Source of the DNA: DATJHM01 sp963777355
Lineage (GTDB): Bacteria > Chloroflexota > Ktedonobacteria > Ktedonobacterales > Ktedonobacteraceae
Reading direction: 5' to 3'
DNA: 64,000 nt
Assembly: GCA_963777355.1 (NCBI GenBank)
Contig: CAVZQK010000006.1
Location: forward strand, 1-64,000
The position numbers and the translations under genes are program-made. The notes beneath the pieces were generated by a model. It was not told the origin of the DNA, made no database searches, and saw nothing but the letters and a program-made list of their open reading frames with translations. Positions 26,651 through 34,767 of the stretch are shown in pieces (within the stretch, counting starts at the first letter, position 1; the number at the start of each line of letters is the position of its first letter).

Positions 26651-26715
26651 TCTAAGAACCTGGCTGAAAAAAGTTCCTTATAACGGTAGCGAACTGTTTG
26701 AGGTAGGTTCTTAGA
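26651..26715. repeat. Inverted repeat after the 113-residue gene
   Basis: TCTAAGAACCT (26651-26661) and AGGTTCTTAGA (26705-26715) are perfect inverted repeats around 43 nt that contain a further AGTTC/GAACT pair. The element directly follows the stop of the leftward hypothetical gene. It may be a terminator-like structure or a tiny transposon relic. Confidence 0.4.
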
Positions 26716-26742
26716 AAGAGAAGAGGCTGTTTCGTGTTGCCG

Positions 26743-27084
26743 CTAATGGGCCGCTAATGCTCCTACAGCAACGCGTGTGCGAGTCTCTATATTGCCTTTA
26801 CTCGTAGGCACCTTCCCCCGGCAATGCACAAAAATTGCCGGTTTCTCTGACGAAAATGTTGGAAGAAGCAGTTCACTACGCTGTGAATCAACGACTAATT
26901 GAGCCGCCATTTGTAAAAGTGAAGGGTTGGTTTGTTGGAACATCTCGATCAGGTCTGGCGCGGTCCAGCCCTCTGATCCGAAGCGTTGAGGTCCAAGCAA
27001 GGCTTCGTTGATGTCTACAACGTGGTCAGGAAATCGGTTGGCGAGAGCCAGCAGGCAGATTTGGAACGTTTCGTTCAGTTGCAT
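26743..27084 (-). CDS. Hypothetical protein, 113 residues
   Basis: I do not recognise this protein. It is soluble, mixed in composition and mostly helical by appearance, with segments such as DHVVDINEALLGPQRFG and SSEKPAIFVHCRGKV. It is kept as real because CAGGAG lies 7 nt before the ATG and the codon pattern resembles its neighbours. It stands alone, followed by an inverted repeat. Confidence 0.55.
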   Translation of the reverse strand: MQLNETFQICLLALANRFPDHVVDINEALLGPQRFGSEGWTAPDLIEMFQQTNPSLLQMAAQLVVDSQRSELLLPTFSSEKPAIFVHCRGKVPTSKGNIETRTRVAVGALAAH

Positions 27085-27524
27085 AGCGTTGCTCCTGTTC
27101 TTGTGTTATGTGTTTCACTGTACTCCACCCAGCCCCAGCAAGTACTACCTATCATTGCTCAGGAGAAATCCCCTTTCCACCTGTCCCAACGACATGAAAG
27201 GTGAGCACAACAGTCTACTTGGCATTCACTACATTGTATTTCCTAGCAGTTTCTTGAGCGTGCCTCTCAATTGAGTCTAAAATTGCTCTACAAACGTTCT
27301 TTTTAAGACACGCTCTTACGCTTGATAGGAAGTTGCACTGAAAATTGTGTACTTTTTTCAGAGAAATGTCAAGTAAATATAAAATGTTAAATACATTTAA
27401 TGTTATACGCGCATTTTGATAGAAAGATTATCTTAAAATAAAATGTGCTTTATCTATACATAGAGCATTTCAGTAGAAAAAACTTGCGAAGTATCAAATG
27501 CAATGCAAGGAGGAGGATGCAAAA
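27085..27524. other. Intergenic region upstream of the sigma factor gene
   Basis: AT-rich sequence with several TAAAAT-like hexamers (27370-27450), so a promoter for the sigma factor is likely here, but no well-spaced pair can be singled out. No ORF with an SD was found. Confidence 0.35.
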
Positions 27525-28532
27525 ATGGCTGCGCTTGCTGAAGTACAGAAAAACGAGCAGGAATGGATGCAGGATACGCAGGACGAGTATGCCGTTGATA
27601 AAATCGCCGCTCCCGAATGGGATAGCGACGAAGCTGTTTTTTCTGATGAGTCGCTGGAAAATTCTATTCTTGTCTACCTGCGCGAGATCGCTCGCTATCC
27701 TCTTTTAAAGCTTGAGGAAGAGCAGTTTCTCGGCCAGATTATTGAGCGCGGACGTTTAGAGCAGGAGCGTTTGCCCTCTGAGCAAAACATTCATGTCATT
27801 CAAGAGGGAAAACATGGCGAGCAACGCCTGGTTGAGGCGAACTTGCGCCTGGTTGTCTCTATTGCCAAAAAATATATTGGGCATGGCCTGAGCATGATTG
27901 ATATGATTCAGGAAGGCAATATCGGCTTGATGCATGCGGTAGAGAAGTTTGATTTCAGTCGAGGCTATAAATTCTCAACCTATGCCTCCTGGTGGATTCG
28001 CCAGGCCGTCGTTCGCGCACTGGCCAATAAGGGTCGTACGATTCGCATTCCGACGCATATGGTTGATAAGGTGAATCGTCTGAAGAGGGCTCGCCGTCTC
28101 TTGACCCAGGAGCTAGGCCATGATCCTACCTTCGCTGAACTCAGCGAGGTAATGCAGGTGTCTCCCGCGCAGGTTGAGGAGATTATCAGCTATAGCCAGC
28201 GCCCCACAAGTCTGGATACTCTGGTGAATGAAGAAGAGAATAAGACTCTGGGGGACTTTATTGAAGATTCTACTATGCCTGATATGGAAAACTCTGTTGG
28301 CACCCATCTTTTACAAGAGGAATTGCACGAAGCTATGGAGACTCTGACTGCGCGTGAGCGCCTGATCCTTGCTCTCCGCTATGGTTTCAATGATGGTCAG
28401 AGCCGTACTCTCAAAGAGGTTGGTGAAGAGGTTGGCGTCACTCGTGAGCGTATTCGTCAGATTGAGGCTCAGGCTCTCCATAAGCTCCAGCATATGGAGC
28501 AGGTACGCCATCTCAAAGACTTCATCCTCTAA
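27525..28532 (+). CDS. Sigma-70 family RNA polymerase sigma factor (RpoD/SigA-like)
   Basis: A 335-residue group 1/2 sigma factor. After an acidic N-terminal segment come region 1.2 (VYLREIARYPLL), region 2 (LVEANLRLVVSIAKKY and then DMIQEGNIGLMHAVEKFD, YKFSTYASWWIRQAV), region 3 (RIPTHMVDKVNRL) and region 4 with the -35 recognition helix (VGVTRERIRQIEAQALHKL). Region 2.3-2.4 is of primary-sigma type and should read TATAAT-like -10 boxes, consistent with the promoters seen in this window. The start is the ATG preceded by tandem AAGGAGGAGG. It may be an alternative member of a multi-sigma set; this window cannot distinguish primary from group 2. Confidence 0.94.
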   Translation: MAALAEVQKNEQEWMQDTQDEYAVDKIAAPEWDSDEAVFSDESLENSILVYLREIARYPLLKLEEEQFLGQIIERGRLEQERLPSEQNIHVIQEGKHGEQRLVEANLRLVVSIAKKYIGHGLSMIDMIQEGNIGLMHAVEKFDFSRGYKFSTYASWWIRQAVVRALANKGRTIRIPTHMVDKVNRLKRARRLLTQELGHDPTFAELSEVMQVSPAQVEEIISYSQRPTSLDTLVNEEENKTLGDFIEDSTMPDMENSVGTHLLQEELHEAMETLTARERLILALRYGFNDGQSRTLKEVGEEVGVTRERIRQIEAQALHKLQHMEQVRHLKDFIL

Positions 28533-28593
28533 CCTCTTTAGAAAAGACGGAAAACAGATTTTTCTGAGAAAGAAAATTTGCCAGATAAAACTG

Positions 28594-28622
28594 TTGACAA
28601 GATAAGTAGATCGTGTTATTAT
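28594..28622 (+). promoter_or_regulatory. Promoter of the free-standing 5S rRNA gene
   Basis: TTGACA (28594-28599) and TATTAT (28617-28622) are spaced by 17 nt, just upstream of the 5S precursor stem. There is no 16S or 23S sequence upstream; the preceding gene is the sigma factor. Confidence 0.75.
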
Positions 28623-28652
28623 GCATTCATCAAACGAGAACCGCTTGTATGT

Positions 28653-28784
<132 letters not shown>

Positions 28785-28922
28785 CCATACAAGCGGTTTT
28801 TGTTTCTAAAAATCCCCTTTCCTCTTCTTGTCACAGCCGATCATGCTACTCATCACCACCAGAGTAAGCTGCTTGCGCCTTTTCGCCCAGATGGTATGAG
28901 AGCTGTCAATCTCAAGAAGAAG

Positions 28923-28945
28923 GACCGAGCCTCAACGGCTCGGTC
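28923..28945. repeat. Short GC-rich hairpin
   Basis: GACCGAGCC and GGCTCGGTC form a perfect 9-bp stem with a 5-nt loop. There is no U-tract. It lies between the 5S gene and the convergent pentapeptide-repeat gene and could act as a weak transcription end. Confidence 0.4.
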
Positions 28946-29059
28946 AGATTGGTGGGAGTCGATGGGGTTTTCACAGAGTCAGGACGTGGCTACTCCATTT
29001 GGTCTGGGTGTCACCCTGGTCGTTGGGATCACGATTGGGGTGACATCTTTTTGTGTTTT

Positions 29060-30082
29060 CTAGCCCTCTCTCTTCATGTTCTTGCCAGTACTGATCGCCT
29101 GCAATTGCTCATCAGTCACTCTGGCGTTCCGCAGATCAGCATCATCGAGCAGTGCGTAGGTGAGAGTCGCACCAGTGAGATCGGCACCCTGTAAATTTGT
29201 TCTGATGAAAGTCACCTCGGTGAGAGTAGCGTCAGTGAGATCAGCGCCCTGCAAATTTGCTTCGCTGAAAGTCGCTTTCGTGAGATCAGCGCTCCGCAAG
29301 TTGGCACCACTGAGATCAGCGCCTATGAGGCTGGCTCCTCGTAACTTCGCATGAGTGAGTATGGCATGGGTCAGGTTTGCGTTATGAGGAGTTTCCTCCT
29401 GGTCTGCAAGCAGGGCAGATCCGCTGAGATCAGCTTCAGTGAGATTGGCACCCTGTAAATCTATACCTCTCATGTCAGAGGCTTTCATGCTCGCCCTGCG
29501 CAAATTAGCCCCAGAGAGGTTAGCACGATACAACGCTGCACCGCTGAGATTGGCATCGCTGAGATTGGCACCGCTGAGATTCACAGAACTCAGATCCGTA
29601 TCGTTCAGTTGCACGCTCGGCAGTTCTATCTTCTGTAGATCCGCTCCTACAAGGGCTCTGCTCCCTCTCAACGCATCGCCTATAAATGTAACAGGGAGGC
29701 CATTGTGGCTGAAAAAATGCAACATACTTAGCTGCTGCTCGGCATCTAAAGATTTCAAGACCTGACCCAATCGTTGCTGGGCAATCTGCGATATCTCCGG
29801 CTTCTCGGTGAGAAGCGTGAGGAAGTAGGTTTGGAAGACCATCTCCTGAAGCATTGTCATCCATTGCTTATCGGTCTTTGCCTGCTCGGATGCCTGCCAT
29901 GCCGTGAGCCCAAGACTGAACATAACGGCAAAAACGAGCGAGATCCAGATATTATTGGACGTGTTTCCTCCGCTCACAAGGTTGATGAGGAAGCCTATGA
30001 CTGCACCGAACAAGCCTGAGAGAATAGCCAGCGTCGAGGGGTGAAATACGACTTTGCTAAAGTTAAAAGAATATTTCTTCAT
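29060..30082 (-). CDS. Membrane-anchored pentapeptide-repeat protein
   Basis: A 340-residue protein. Two hydrophobic helices (~17-37 and ~45-62) anchor it, a helical region follows, and from ~135 to the end it consists of A(D/N)LXX pentapeptides (for example LSGANLSDANLSGAALYRAN) that form a right-handed quadrilateral beta-helix. Such repeats act as scaffolds or DNA mimics; the membrane anchor argues for a scaffold. The internal ATG is preferred because AAAGGA lies 6 nt upstream. It lies just downstream of the PQQ-propeller gene on the same strand (38 nt), so the two may be co-transcribed. Confidence 0.88.
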   Translation of the reverse strand: MKKYSFNFSKVVFHPSTLAILSGLFGAVIGFLINLVSGGNTSNNIWISLVFAVMFSLGLTAWQASEQAKTDKQWMTMLQEMVFQTYFLTLLTEKPEISQIAQQRLGQVLKSLDAEQQLSMLHFFSHNGLPVTFIGDALRGSRALVGADLQKIELPSVQLNDTDLSSVNLSGANLSDANLSGAALYRANLSGANLRRASMKASDMRGIDLQGANLTEADLSGSALLADQEETPHNANLTHAILTHAKLRGASLIGADLSGANLRSADLTKATFSEANLQGADLTDATLTEVTFIRTNLQGADLTGATLTYALLDDADLRNARVTDEQLQAISTGKNMKREG

Positions 30083-30120
30083 CGCAATTCCTTTGAAAAT
30101 TGTCATTCAGCGTTTTCATG

Positions 30121-31428
30121 TTATCTCCCAATCGCGATGGCATAGAGCTTGTGATCACTAGAGCCGATATAGAGCACCCCATTGACGATGGTAGGTGAGG
30201 AGTACTTGATAGCGTCTCCAGTCGTAAAGGTCCACTTCTGCTGACCGTTGGCGGTATTGATAGCATAGAGGTTATGATCAAGGGAACCTACATAGACGAC
30301 TCCATTGACGACGGTAGGCGAGGACCAGACCTTGTCTCCAGTCGTAAAGGCCCACTTTTGCAGGCCGGAAGCGGCATCAATGGCATAGAGATTATGGTCA
30401 TGGGAGCCGACATAGACGACTCCATTGACCATTGTGGGCGAGGACCAGATCTCGCCTCCAGTCACAAAATCCCACTTTTGTAGGCCGGTTATGGCATCAA
30501 TGGCATAGAGCTTATGATCTTCAGATCCGACATAGACGACTCCATTGGCGATGGTAGGCGCGGCGGTGATAGCGCTTGCGGTTCTGAAGATCCATCTTTC
30601 CTGACCAGAAGCGACATCGATGGCATAAAGCTTATGATCAATGGAACCAGCATAGACGACTCCATTGGCGACAACCGGCGCGGACCAGAACGCGTCTGCC
30701 GCCGCAAAGACCCACTTCTGCTGACCGGTGATGGCATCGATGGCATAGAGGTTGCCATCACCTGAGCTGATATAGACGATCCCATTAGCCACCACAGGGG
30801 AAGCAGAGACCCCGGCTTTCGTTGCAAAGTGCCACTTCTGCTGACCGGAAGTGGCATCGATGGCATAGAGCTGGGCATCAGTAGAGCTGGTATAGACGAT
30901 CCCATTCACCACAGCCGGTAAAGAGAGAATCCGATTTCTAGTTGCAAAGGTCCATTCCTGCTGGACTGTGACAGTATTGATGGCATAGAGCGTATAATCA
31001 TTGGAACCGATATAGGCCACTCCGTTGACAACCGTGGGTGAGGACCAGATCGCATCTCCGGTTGTAAAAGCCCACAGCAAATGTGGTTTTCCTTGCGCCT
31101 GCGCTGTGGCTATGATCTGTGCCTGGATTGTAGCTTTTTGGCTAATTTGTGCGGTTGCCATCTGTGCCTGGGTTGTAGCTTTTTGCCTGATCTGTGCGGT
31201 TGCCATCGCATTCACTGTGGCTTGATGGATTGACGCGCTTGCTGTAGCTTGCTGCGCCTTCTGATGCTGAGCCGCAGGTACAATCAAAGAGAAGTAGGCA
31301 AAGAGACTGCTCGCTATCATCAGCAGCGCGAGTGCAGCCAGTACCATCCTTCGCCTTAGCGGAACAGACCACCAGGGTACCTGTGGCTGTGTTAGTTCGC
31401 TCCTGACAGGGATAGGGGTGGTCATCAT
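30121..31428 (-). CDS. PQQ-type eight-bladed beta-propeller with membrane anchor (probable C-terminal half of a kinase)
   Basis: A 435-residue frame. A transmembrane helix lies at ~27-50 (MVLAALALLMIASSLFAYFS), then a helical A/Q/T-rich stalk with repeated TAQI..KAT units (~60-110), then eight propeller blades of ~40 residues each containing SSPTVVNGVVYVGS and LYAID. The blades fit an outside beta-propeller sensing domain. The frame overlaps the end of the upstream kinase frame by 287 nt on the same strand. In this frame the sequence reads back through a Pro-rich linker (NPIPQSFPKEP), so kinase and propeller are most likely one protein broken by a one-base change near 31440-31480. The propeller does not bear the residues needed to assert PQQ binding. 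Confidence 0.82.
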   Translation of the reverse strand: MMTTPIPVRSELTQPQVPWWSVPLRRRMVLAALALLMIASSLFAYFSLIVPAAQHQKAQQATASASIHQATVNAMATAQIRQKATTQAQMATAQISQKATIQAQIIATAQAQGKPHLLWAFTTGDAIWSSPTVVNGVAYIGSNDYTLYAINTVTVQQEWTFATRNRILSLPAVVNGIVYTSSTDAQLYAIDATSGQQKWHFATKAGVSASPVVANGIVYISSGDGNLYAIDAITGQQKWVFAAADAFWSAPVVANGVVYAGSIDHKLYAIDVASGQERWIFRTASAITAAPTIANGVVYVGSEDHKLYAIDAITGLQKWDFVTGGEIWSSPTMVNGVVYVGSHDHNLYAIDAASGLQKWAFTTGDKVWSSPTVVNGVVYVGSLDHNLYAINTANGQQKWTFTTGDAIKYSSPTIVNGVLYIGSSDHKLYAIAIGR

Positions 31429-32455
31429 AGGTTCTTTGGGAAAAGACTGCGGGATGGGATTCCATACGCGGTGAGCGATGTGGCGGTGGAAACGCCGCTG
31501 GCTCTCTTCCTGGTATTGGCGGTGTCTCAGCTTGTGACCGGACTGCGATCCGTTGAGGGAGAGCCAGAGATGGTGCCATCAGAGCGGAGGGCATGAGTGC
31601 AGCAGATAGAAGGGGAGTGTTTGCCTTTGAGGCTGGCTGACTGGTGGCGTTCAACGCCAGGGCAAATTGCTCAATTGTGGCGAAACGCTCTTCTGGTCGC
31701 TTCGCCAGGGCGCGTGCAATCACCTGCTCGGCCTCTATGGGGAGATCCTGACGAAGCGCTCTCAGGGAGGGAGGTGCGTCGAGTCGATGCTGCACCACGA
31801 TCTCCAGAGGGGTTCCCGCGAAGGGGCGACTCCCTGCCAACCACTCATAAGCTACCACCGCGAGCGCATACTGATCGCTGGCCGGCTGGGGCTTGCCGTA
31901 GCTCTGCTCCGGGGCAATGTAAGCGGGTGTTCCTGCTGCATTTTCCAGATTCGTAGCGATACTCTGCTCTACAACCCTGGCTATACCAAAATCGCTGAGT
32001 AACACCATCCCATCAGCTCGTAGCAGCATATTCTCTGGCTTGACATCACGGTGAATGACCCGCTGTTGATGGGCATAGTGTAGCGCGGAGGCCAGTTGCG
32101 AGATATAATGGCAGACCACTGCCAGAGGAAGGCGGGTTCCGCGTGGGTAGCGCTCACGCAAGGTGCCACCTGGTACATATTCCATCACTAGATAGGGCAA
32201 ATCCTCGCGGCTGGTCCCAAAGTCGAGTAGCGGCACAATATGGGGATGCTGCAACCGAAACGTCCTGGCTTCATTGAGAAAACTCTTGAATTCCTCACTG
32301 CTAGAAAGCGGCGTCTGGAGCAGTTTGAGCGCCACAGGTTCCTGTTGAGGCGTAGATTGAGCCAGGTAGACGGCACCAAAGTTCCCACAACCCAGCAGGC
32401 GCAACAGACGATACCCCCCCATCTGTTGGCCAATACGATCCTGGTGATTCTTCAC
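31142..32455 (-). CDS. Hanks-type Ser/Thr protein kinase, C-terminus frameshifted
   Basis: The kinase domain covers ~15-275: glycine loop LLGCGNFGAVY, catalytic Lys44 (VALKLL), catalytic loop HRDVKPEN (135-142), DFG at 155-157 and APEQ. A Pro/Ala-rich juxtamembrane linker follows to ~360. The last ~90 residues of this frame are low-complexity and out of character, because the true continuation is in the frame of the propeller gene. The start is GTG with AAGGAG 7 nt upstream. It would be a transmembrane kinase whose outside part is the propeller, acting opposite PP2C. No catalytic residue is missing. Confidence 0.88.
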   Translation of the reverse strand: MKNHQDRIGQQMGGYRLLRLLGCGNFGAVYLAQSTPQQEPVALKLLQTPLSSSEEFKSFLNEARTFRLQHPHIVPLLDFGTSREDLPYLVMEYVPGGTLRERYPRGTRLPLAVVCHYISQLASALHYAHQQRVIHRDVKPENMLLRADGMVLLSDFGIARVVEQSIATNLENAAGTPAYIAPEQSYGKPQPASDQYALAVVAYEWLAGSRPFAGTPLEIVVQHRLDAPPSLRALRQDLPIEAEQVIARALAKRPEERFATIEQFALALNATSQPASKANTPLLSAALMPSALMAPSLALPQRIAVRSQAETPPIPGREPAAFPPPHRSPRMESHPAVFSQRTYDDHPYPCQERTNTATGTLVVCSAKAKDGTGCTRAADDSEQSLCLLLFDCTCGSASEGAASYSKRVNPSSHSECDGNRTDQAKSYNPGTDGNRTN

Positions 32456-32799
32456 CCGATCTCTCCTTGTTGCTATTCAAGCGGGAAATGACCTCATCAT
32501 CCCGTCAAGCCGGTCCGGACTCTACTGTAGAGCAACCTTGCCCGCTTGTCAATGCGCTAGCCCGAAGATCCCTGATGAGAAGAAACAGAGAGTCGATGTC
32601 TGAGGAGGGTATACTTTATGATAATTTTACACTTATTTGCAGGTTGATTGAATTTTTTAAGGTAAAAAAGGAGTAGTATATCTTTATTGTCGTCCAACAT
32701 ACTTTCTTCAGGGAGACAGATCCGTTAGAGGAGAAATACTTAGCAACCTGGGATTGAAGGAAGTAATGATCAGGAAAAATTTAAGGAGTTAAAAGAAAT
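32456..32799. other. Divergent intergenic region
   Basis: Upstream of the kinase gene on one side and of a small membrane-protein gene on the other. AT-rich, with AAGGAG at 32782-32787 as the SD of the latter. No promoter pair or RNA gene is convincing. Confidence 0.35.
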
Positions 32800-33288
32800 A
32801 TGAGTCAAGTAACTCTGCGTCGTTCCATCTCACATATTGGTTTATTGCAGATCGCGATTATAGTTCTTACCATCGTTACGGCTTTGATTCATCTGCAAAA
32901 GGGATTGGGTATGGGTTCCTTCGCTCCTCATGCCGGTGGACCCCCTCCCGGTGGACATTTCGGTGGAGCACGACCAGGTGGATCAGGTGGCGGTGGCCCT
33001 TCCATTATGTCTATGTTACCTCTGCCACTCTCTACCCTCTTCTTTCTCGATGCCGCAGCCTATATTGTGCTGCTCATTGCTTTGTATTTGCCCGCACTCA
33101 AAAACTTCCAGCGCATTATTCGCTGGTTGCTTATCGCCCTCGCAGTTCTGACTATTGTCGCTTTCTTCCTGATTGCTGGAACGCGCTTTACTCTCCAGAG
33201 CTATATTGATAAACCTGTAGAGATCGCACTGATTGTTCTCCTGCTGATTGAAGACCGACAGGTCGCACGTCTAAAGACGGTTGGTTAA
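32800..33288 (+). CDS. Four-helix membrane protein with Gly/Pro-rich loop
   Basis: A 162-residue protein I do not recognise. Transmembrane helices lie at ~13-33, ~78-98, ~106-126 and ~138-152. The first loop is rich in Gly and Pro (GGPPPGGHFGGARPGGSGGG), probably flexible. No catalytic motif. AAGGAG precedes the ATG by 11 nt. It ends in front of a long terminator hairpin. Monocistronic. Confidence 0.65.
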   Translation: MSQVTLRRSISHIGLLQIAIIVLTIVTALIHLQKGLGMGSFAPHAGGPPPGGHFGGARPGGSGGGGPSIMSMLPLPLSTLFFLDAAAYIVLLIALYLPALKNFQRIIRWLLIALAVLTIVAFFLIAGTRFTLQSYIDKPVEIALIVLLLIEDRQVARLKTVG

Positions 33289-33305
33289 GGTAAAATACCA
33301 GGCGG

Positions 33306-33359
33306 AAGCAAAAAAGAAGCCCGATGAGTATTAATACTCATCGGGCTTCTTTTTTGCTT
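33306..33359. terminator. 27-bp perfect palindromic terminator
   Basis: The 54-nt segment is a perfect palindrome with no spacer (centre TATTAATA between 33332 and 33333), with GAAGCCCGATGAG arms flanked by A6 and T6 runs. It works as an intrinsic terminator in both directions and separates two convergent genes. Confidence 0.85.
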
Positions 33360-33376
33360 TCTGTGTGGGTTATGCA

Positions 33377-33817
33377 CTAAGCCGACTGGCGCTGCTGAAC
33401 CTCGGCGGCAAGCTCGTATTTATTAGCAAAAATACGATTGCCACAATAGATGTTACGCCTCGCAAAGCACTCTGGCGTCTCCTGTCTCAGCCGCGTCTGG
33501 ACATTAGGTTTGTGAGCGCCCAGTCCTTTAAACCAGGGCTCATCCAGAATATAAGATGAGTTAGCAACCCAGTCGGGGCAGGGAACTGTGTTGCGCTCAC
33601 AGAGGTATTCAACAGAGGCGGCACAAAATGCTGCCCATTGATGGAGCTCAGAGGTCGCCTCTGCGCTCTCTTCCAATGGCTCTTGGACCAGTTCGGCTCG
33701 TTGCTCCGTCGAGTAGCAGAACCAATAGTTCATAAAATCGCCCAAAGCCGTCCAGGGACGCTCTCCTTGAGCAATAGCTTGATAGGTCATTTTTATTGTT
33801 TGCAGTTCAGACCACAT
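33377..33817 (-). CDS. Hypothetical protein downstream of a DUF6036 nucleotidyltransferase
   Basis: A 146-residue soluble protein without a family I can name. It is helical, acidic in the middle (EEPLEESAEATSELH) and has several Cys residues (FCAAS, YLCERNTVPCPDWV, CGNRIF), but the spacing does not fit a standard zinc site. It follows the DUF6036 gene on the same strand after a ~115-nt gap that holds a 50-bp tandem duplication, and might be its partner; this is inference only. The SD is unclear. Confidence 0.55.
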   Translation of the reverse strand: MWSELQTIKMTYQAIAQGERPWTALGDFMNYWFCYSTEQRAELVQEPLEESAEATSELHQWAAFCAASVEYLCERNTVPCPDWVANSSYILDEPWFKGLGAHKPNVQTRLRQETPECFARRNIYCGNRIFANKYELAAEVQQRQSA

Positions 33818-33871
33818 CTCAGCTCACCATTTTTTTCGCTATTGGCATTTCTGTCTTTTCTTTCATTATAC

Positions 33872-33971
33872 ATTATTTTTTTGTTAAAATAAAGCGTCTA
33901 ACGTGATTTGTAACGTGCATTTCTTATTTTTTGCTAAAATAAAGCGTCTAACGTGACTTGTAATGTGCATT
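33872..33971. repeat. 50-bp tandem duplication including a gene end
   Basis: Two adjacent copies (about 33872-33921 and 33922-33971) share AAAATAAAGCGTCTAACGTG and flanking bases, differing at a few positions. The second copy contains the last codons and stop of the DUF6036 gene; the first repeats that 3' end outside the gene. Confidence 0.8.
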
Positions 33972-34467
33972 CGCTCTGCCATTTGAGTGTTGCATAGCGA
34001 TCAACCAGGGCCTGGGCCTCTTCGCGTGTGGTGATATTCAACATTTCACACAGTGTGAGAATATCATCTTCATCTTTTTCTCGACCTGCAAGCAGTTTCA
34101 GGGCCAGAATATATTCTGCACTGGGAACGTAGATGTGCAAGGTCGAGTATTCCCGCCAGAGTGTTACCGGACCAAGATCTGGGATGAATGCCGCTACGAC
34201 ATCATTCATCCAATCTCGCTTCAATTGAAATTTTTTTGCTACGGCGTTGACCGCTGCCCGAAAGAGCTTCGTCTCTTGATTAGGATTCATCGTGTCTGGA
34301 AAATCCAGTGGTACGATGTCTACATCTTTGGTCGAGGAACGATTTTTCAGAAAAAACATCATATAAACGCCGCCGAGTACAACCAGGCGTACCGGCTTTT
34401 TGAGATTGCGCTCAGCTATCTCTTCGTCTAACGCCTGAAAATATTGCTCAATCTCATCGCCTTCCAT
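33934..34467 (-). CDS. DUF6036-type nucleotidyltransferase
   Basis: A 177-residue protein with a nucleotidyltransferase-like core: VRLVVLGGVYMMFFLKNRSS followed by TKDVDIVPLD, where the GG and the D-x-D of the polymerase-beta fold are visible. Related MNT-type proteins form toxin-antitoxin-like pairs that AMPylate a partner. The partner may be the 146-residue protein downstream. AAGGATC-like SD about 10 nt before the ATG. Confident about the fold; the role is open. Confidence 0.7.
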   Translation of the reverse strand: MEGDEIEQYFQALDEEIAERNLKKPVRLVVLGGVYMMFFLKNRSSTKDVDIVPLDFPDTMNPNQETKLFRAAVNAVAKKFQLKRDWMNDVVAAFIPDLGPVTLWREYSTLHIYVPSAEYILALKLLAGREKDEDDILTLCEMLNITTREEAQALVDRYATLKWQSECTLQVTLDALF

Positions 34468-34647
34468 GCGCGAAAAGATCCTTTCTGTCTAACCTCATTG
34501 ACCGGATAGATGCTACGAGGTATCGGCGGCCATCTGCTTAGTAGAGGAACTTTCTCGTGTAAATCCCACTAAAGTATACCTCCTCTCATCGCCTCTTGCC
34601 CTCTTCACAGAAACCAATGAACGGACTAGAATGTTACAATGAAGTGT

Positions 34648-34735
34648 CAGCAGAAAGGGAGCAGCTTATGTTTTTTCAGTCCCCTCAAACGGGCCGGGAA
34701 AGAAGAACCCTCCTGCCGCTACTGAGGAGGAATTT
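34648..34735 (+). ncRNA. Possible yybP-ykoY-like leader of the TerC gene
   Basis: The leader contains AAAGGGAGCAGC, close to the AGGGGAGUAGC loop of yybP-ykoY (Mn-sensing) riboswitches, and later CCTGCCGCTACTGAGGAGG, resembling their 3' half. CAGT and ACTG can close a stem around an internal hairpin. The usual GAGACC element is not intact, so the match is partial. TerC-family genes are classic targets of this riboswitch class, which supports the idea. A TACAAT -10 lies at 34635-34640. Confidence 0.4.
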
Positions 34736-34767
34736 TACATCAGGAAAAACGAAAAGGTCAAGTTAAG

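Noticed and set aside
28962..29063. 33-codon hydrophobic ORF before the pentapeptide gene
   Set aside because: Looks like a small membrane peptide, but the SD is only 3 nt from the ATG and there is no supporting context.
29439..29765. 108-codon frame antisense to the pentapeptide repeats
   Set aside because: Repeat-driven shadow; the other strand has the repeat signature and an SD.
30489..30905. 138-codon Ser/Met/Pro-rich frame
   Set aside because: An out-of-frame reading of the propeller repeats.
33872..33971. CRISPR array
   Set aside because: Only two adjacent copies of 50 bp and no spacer; a plain tandem duplication. No CRISPR array or cas gene was seen anywhere.
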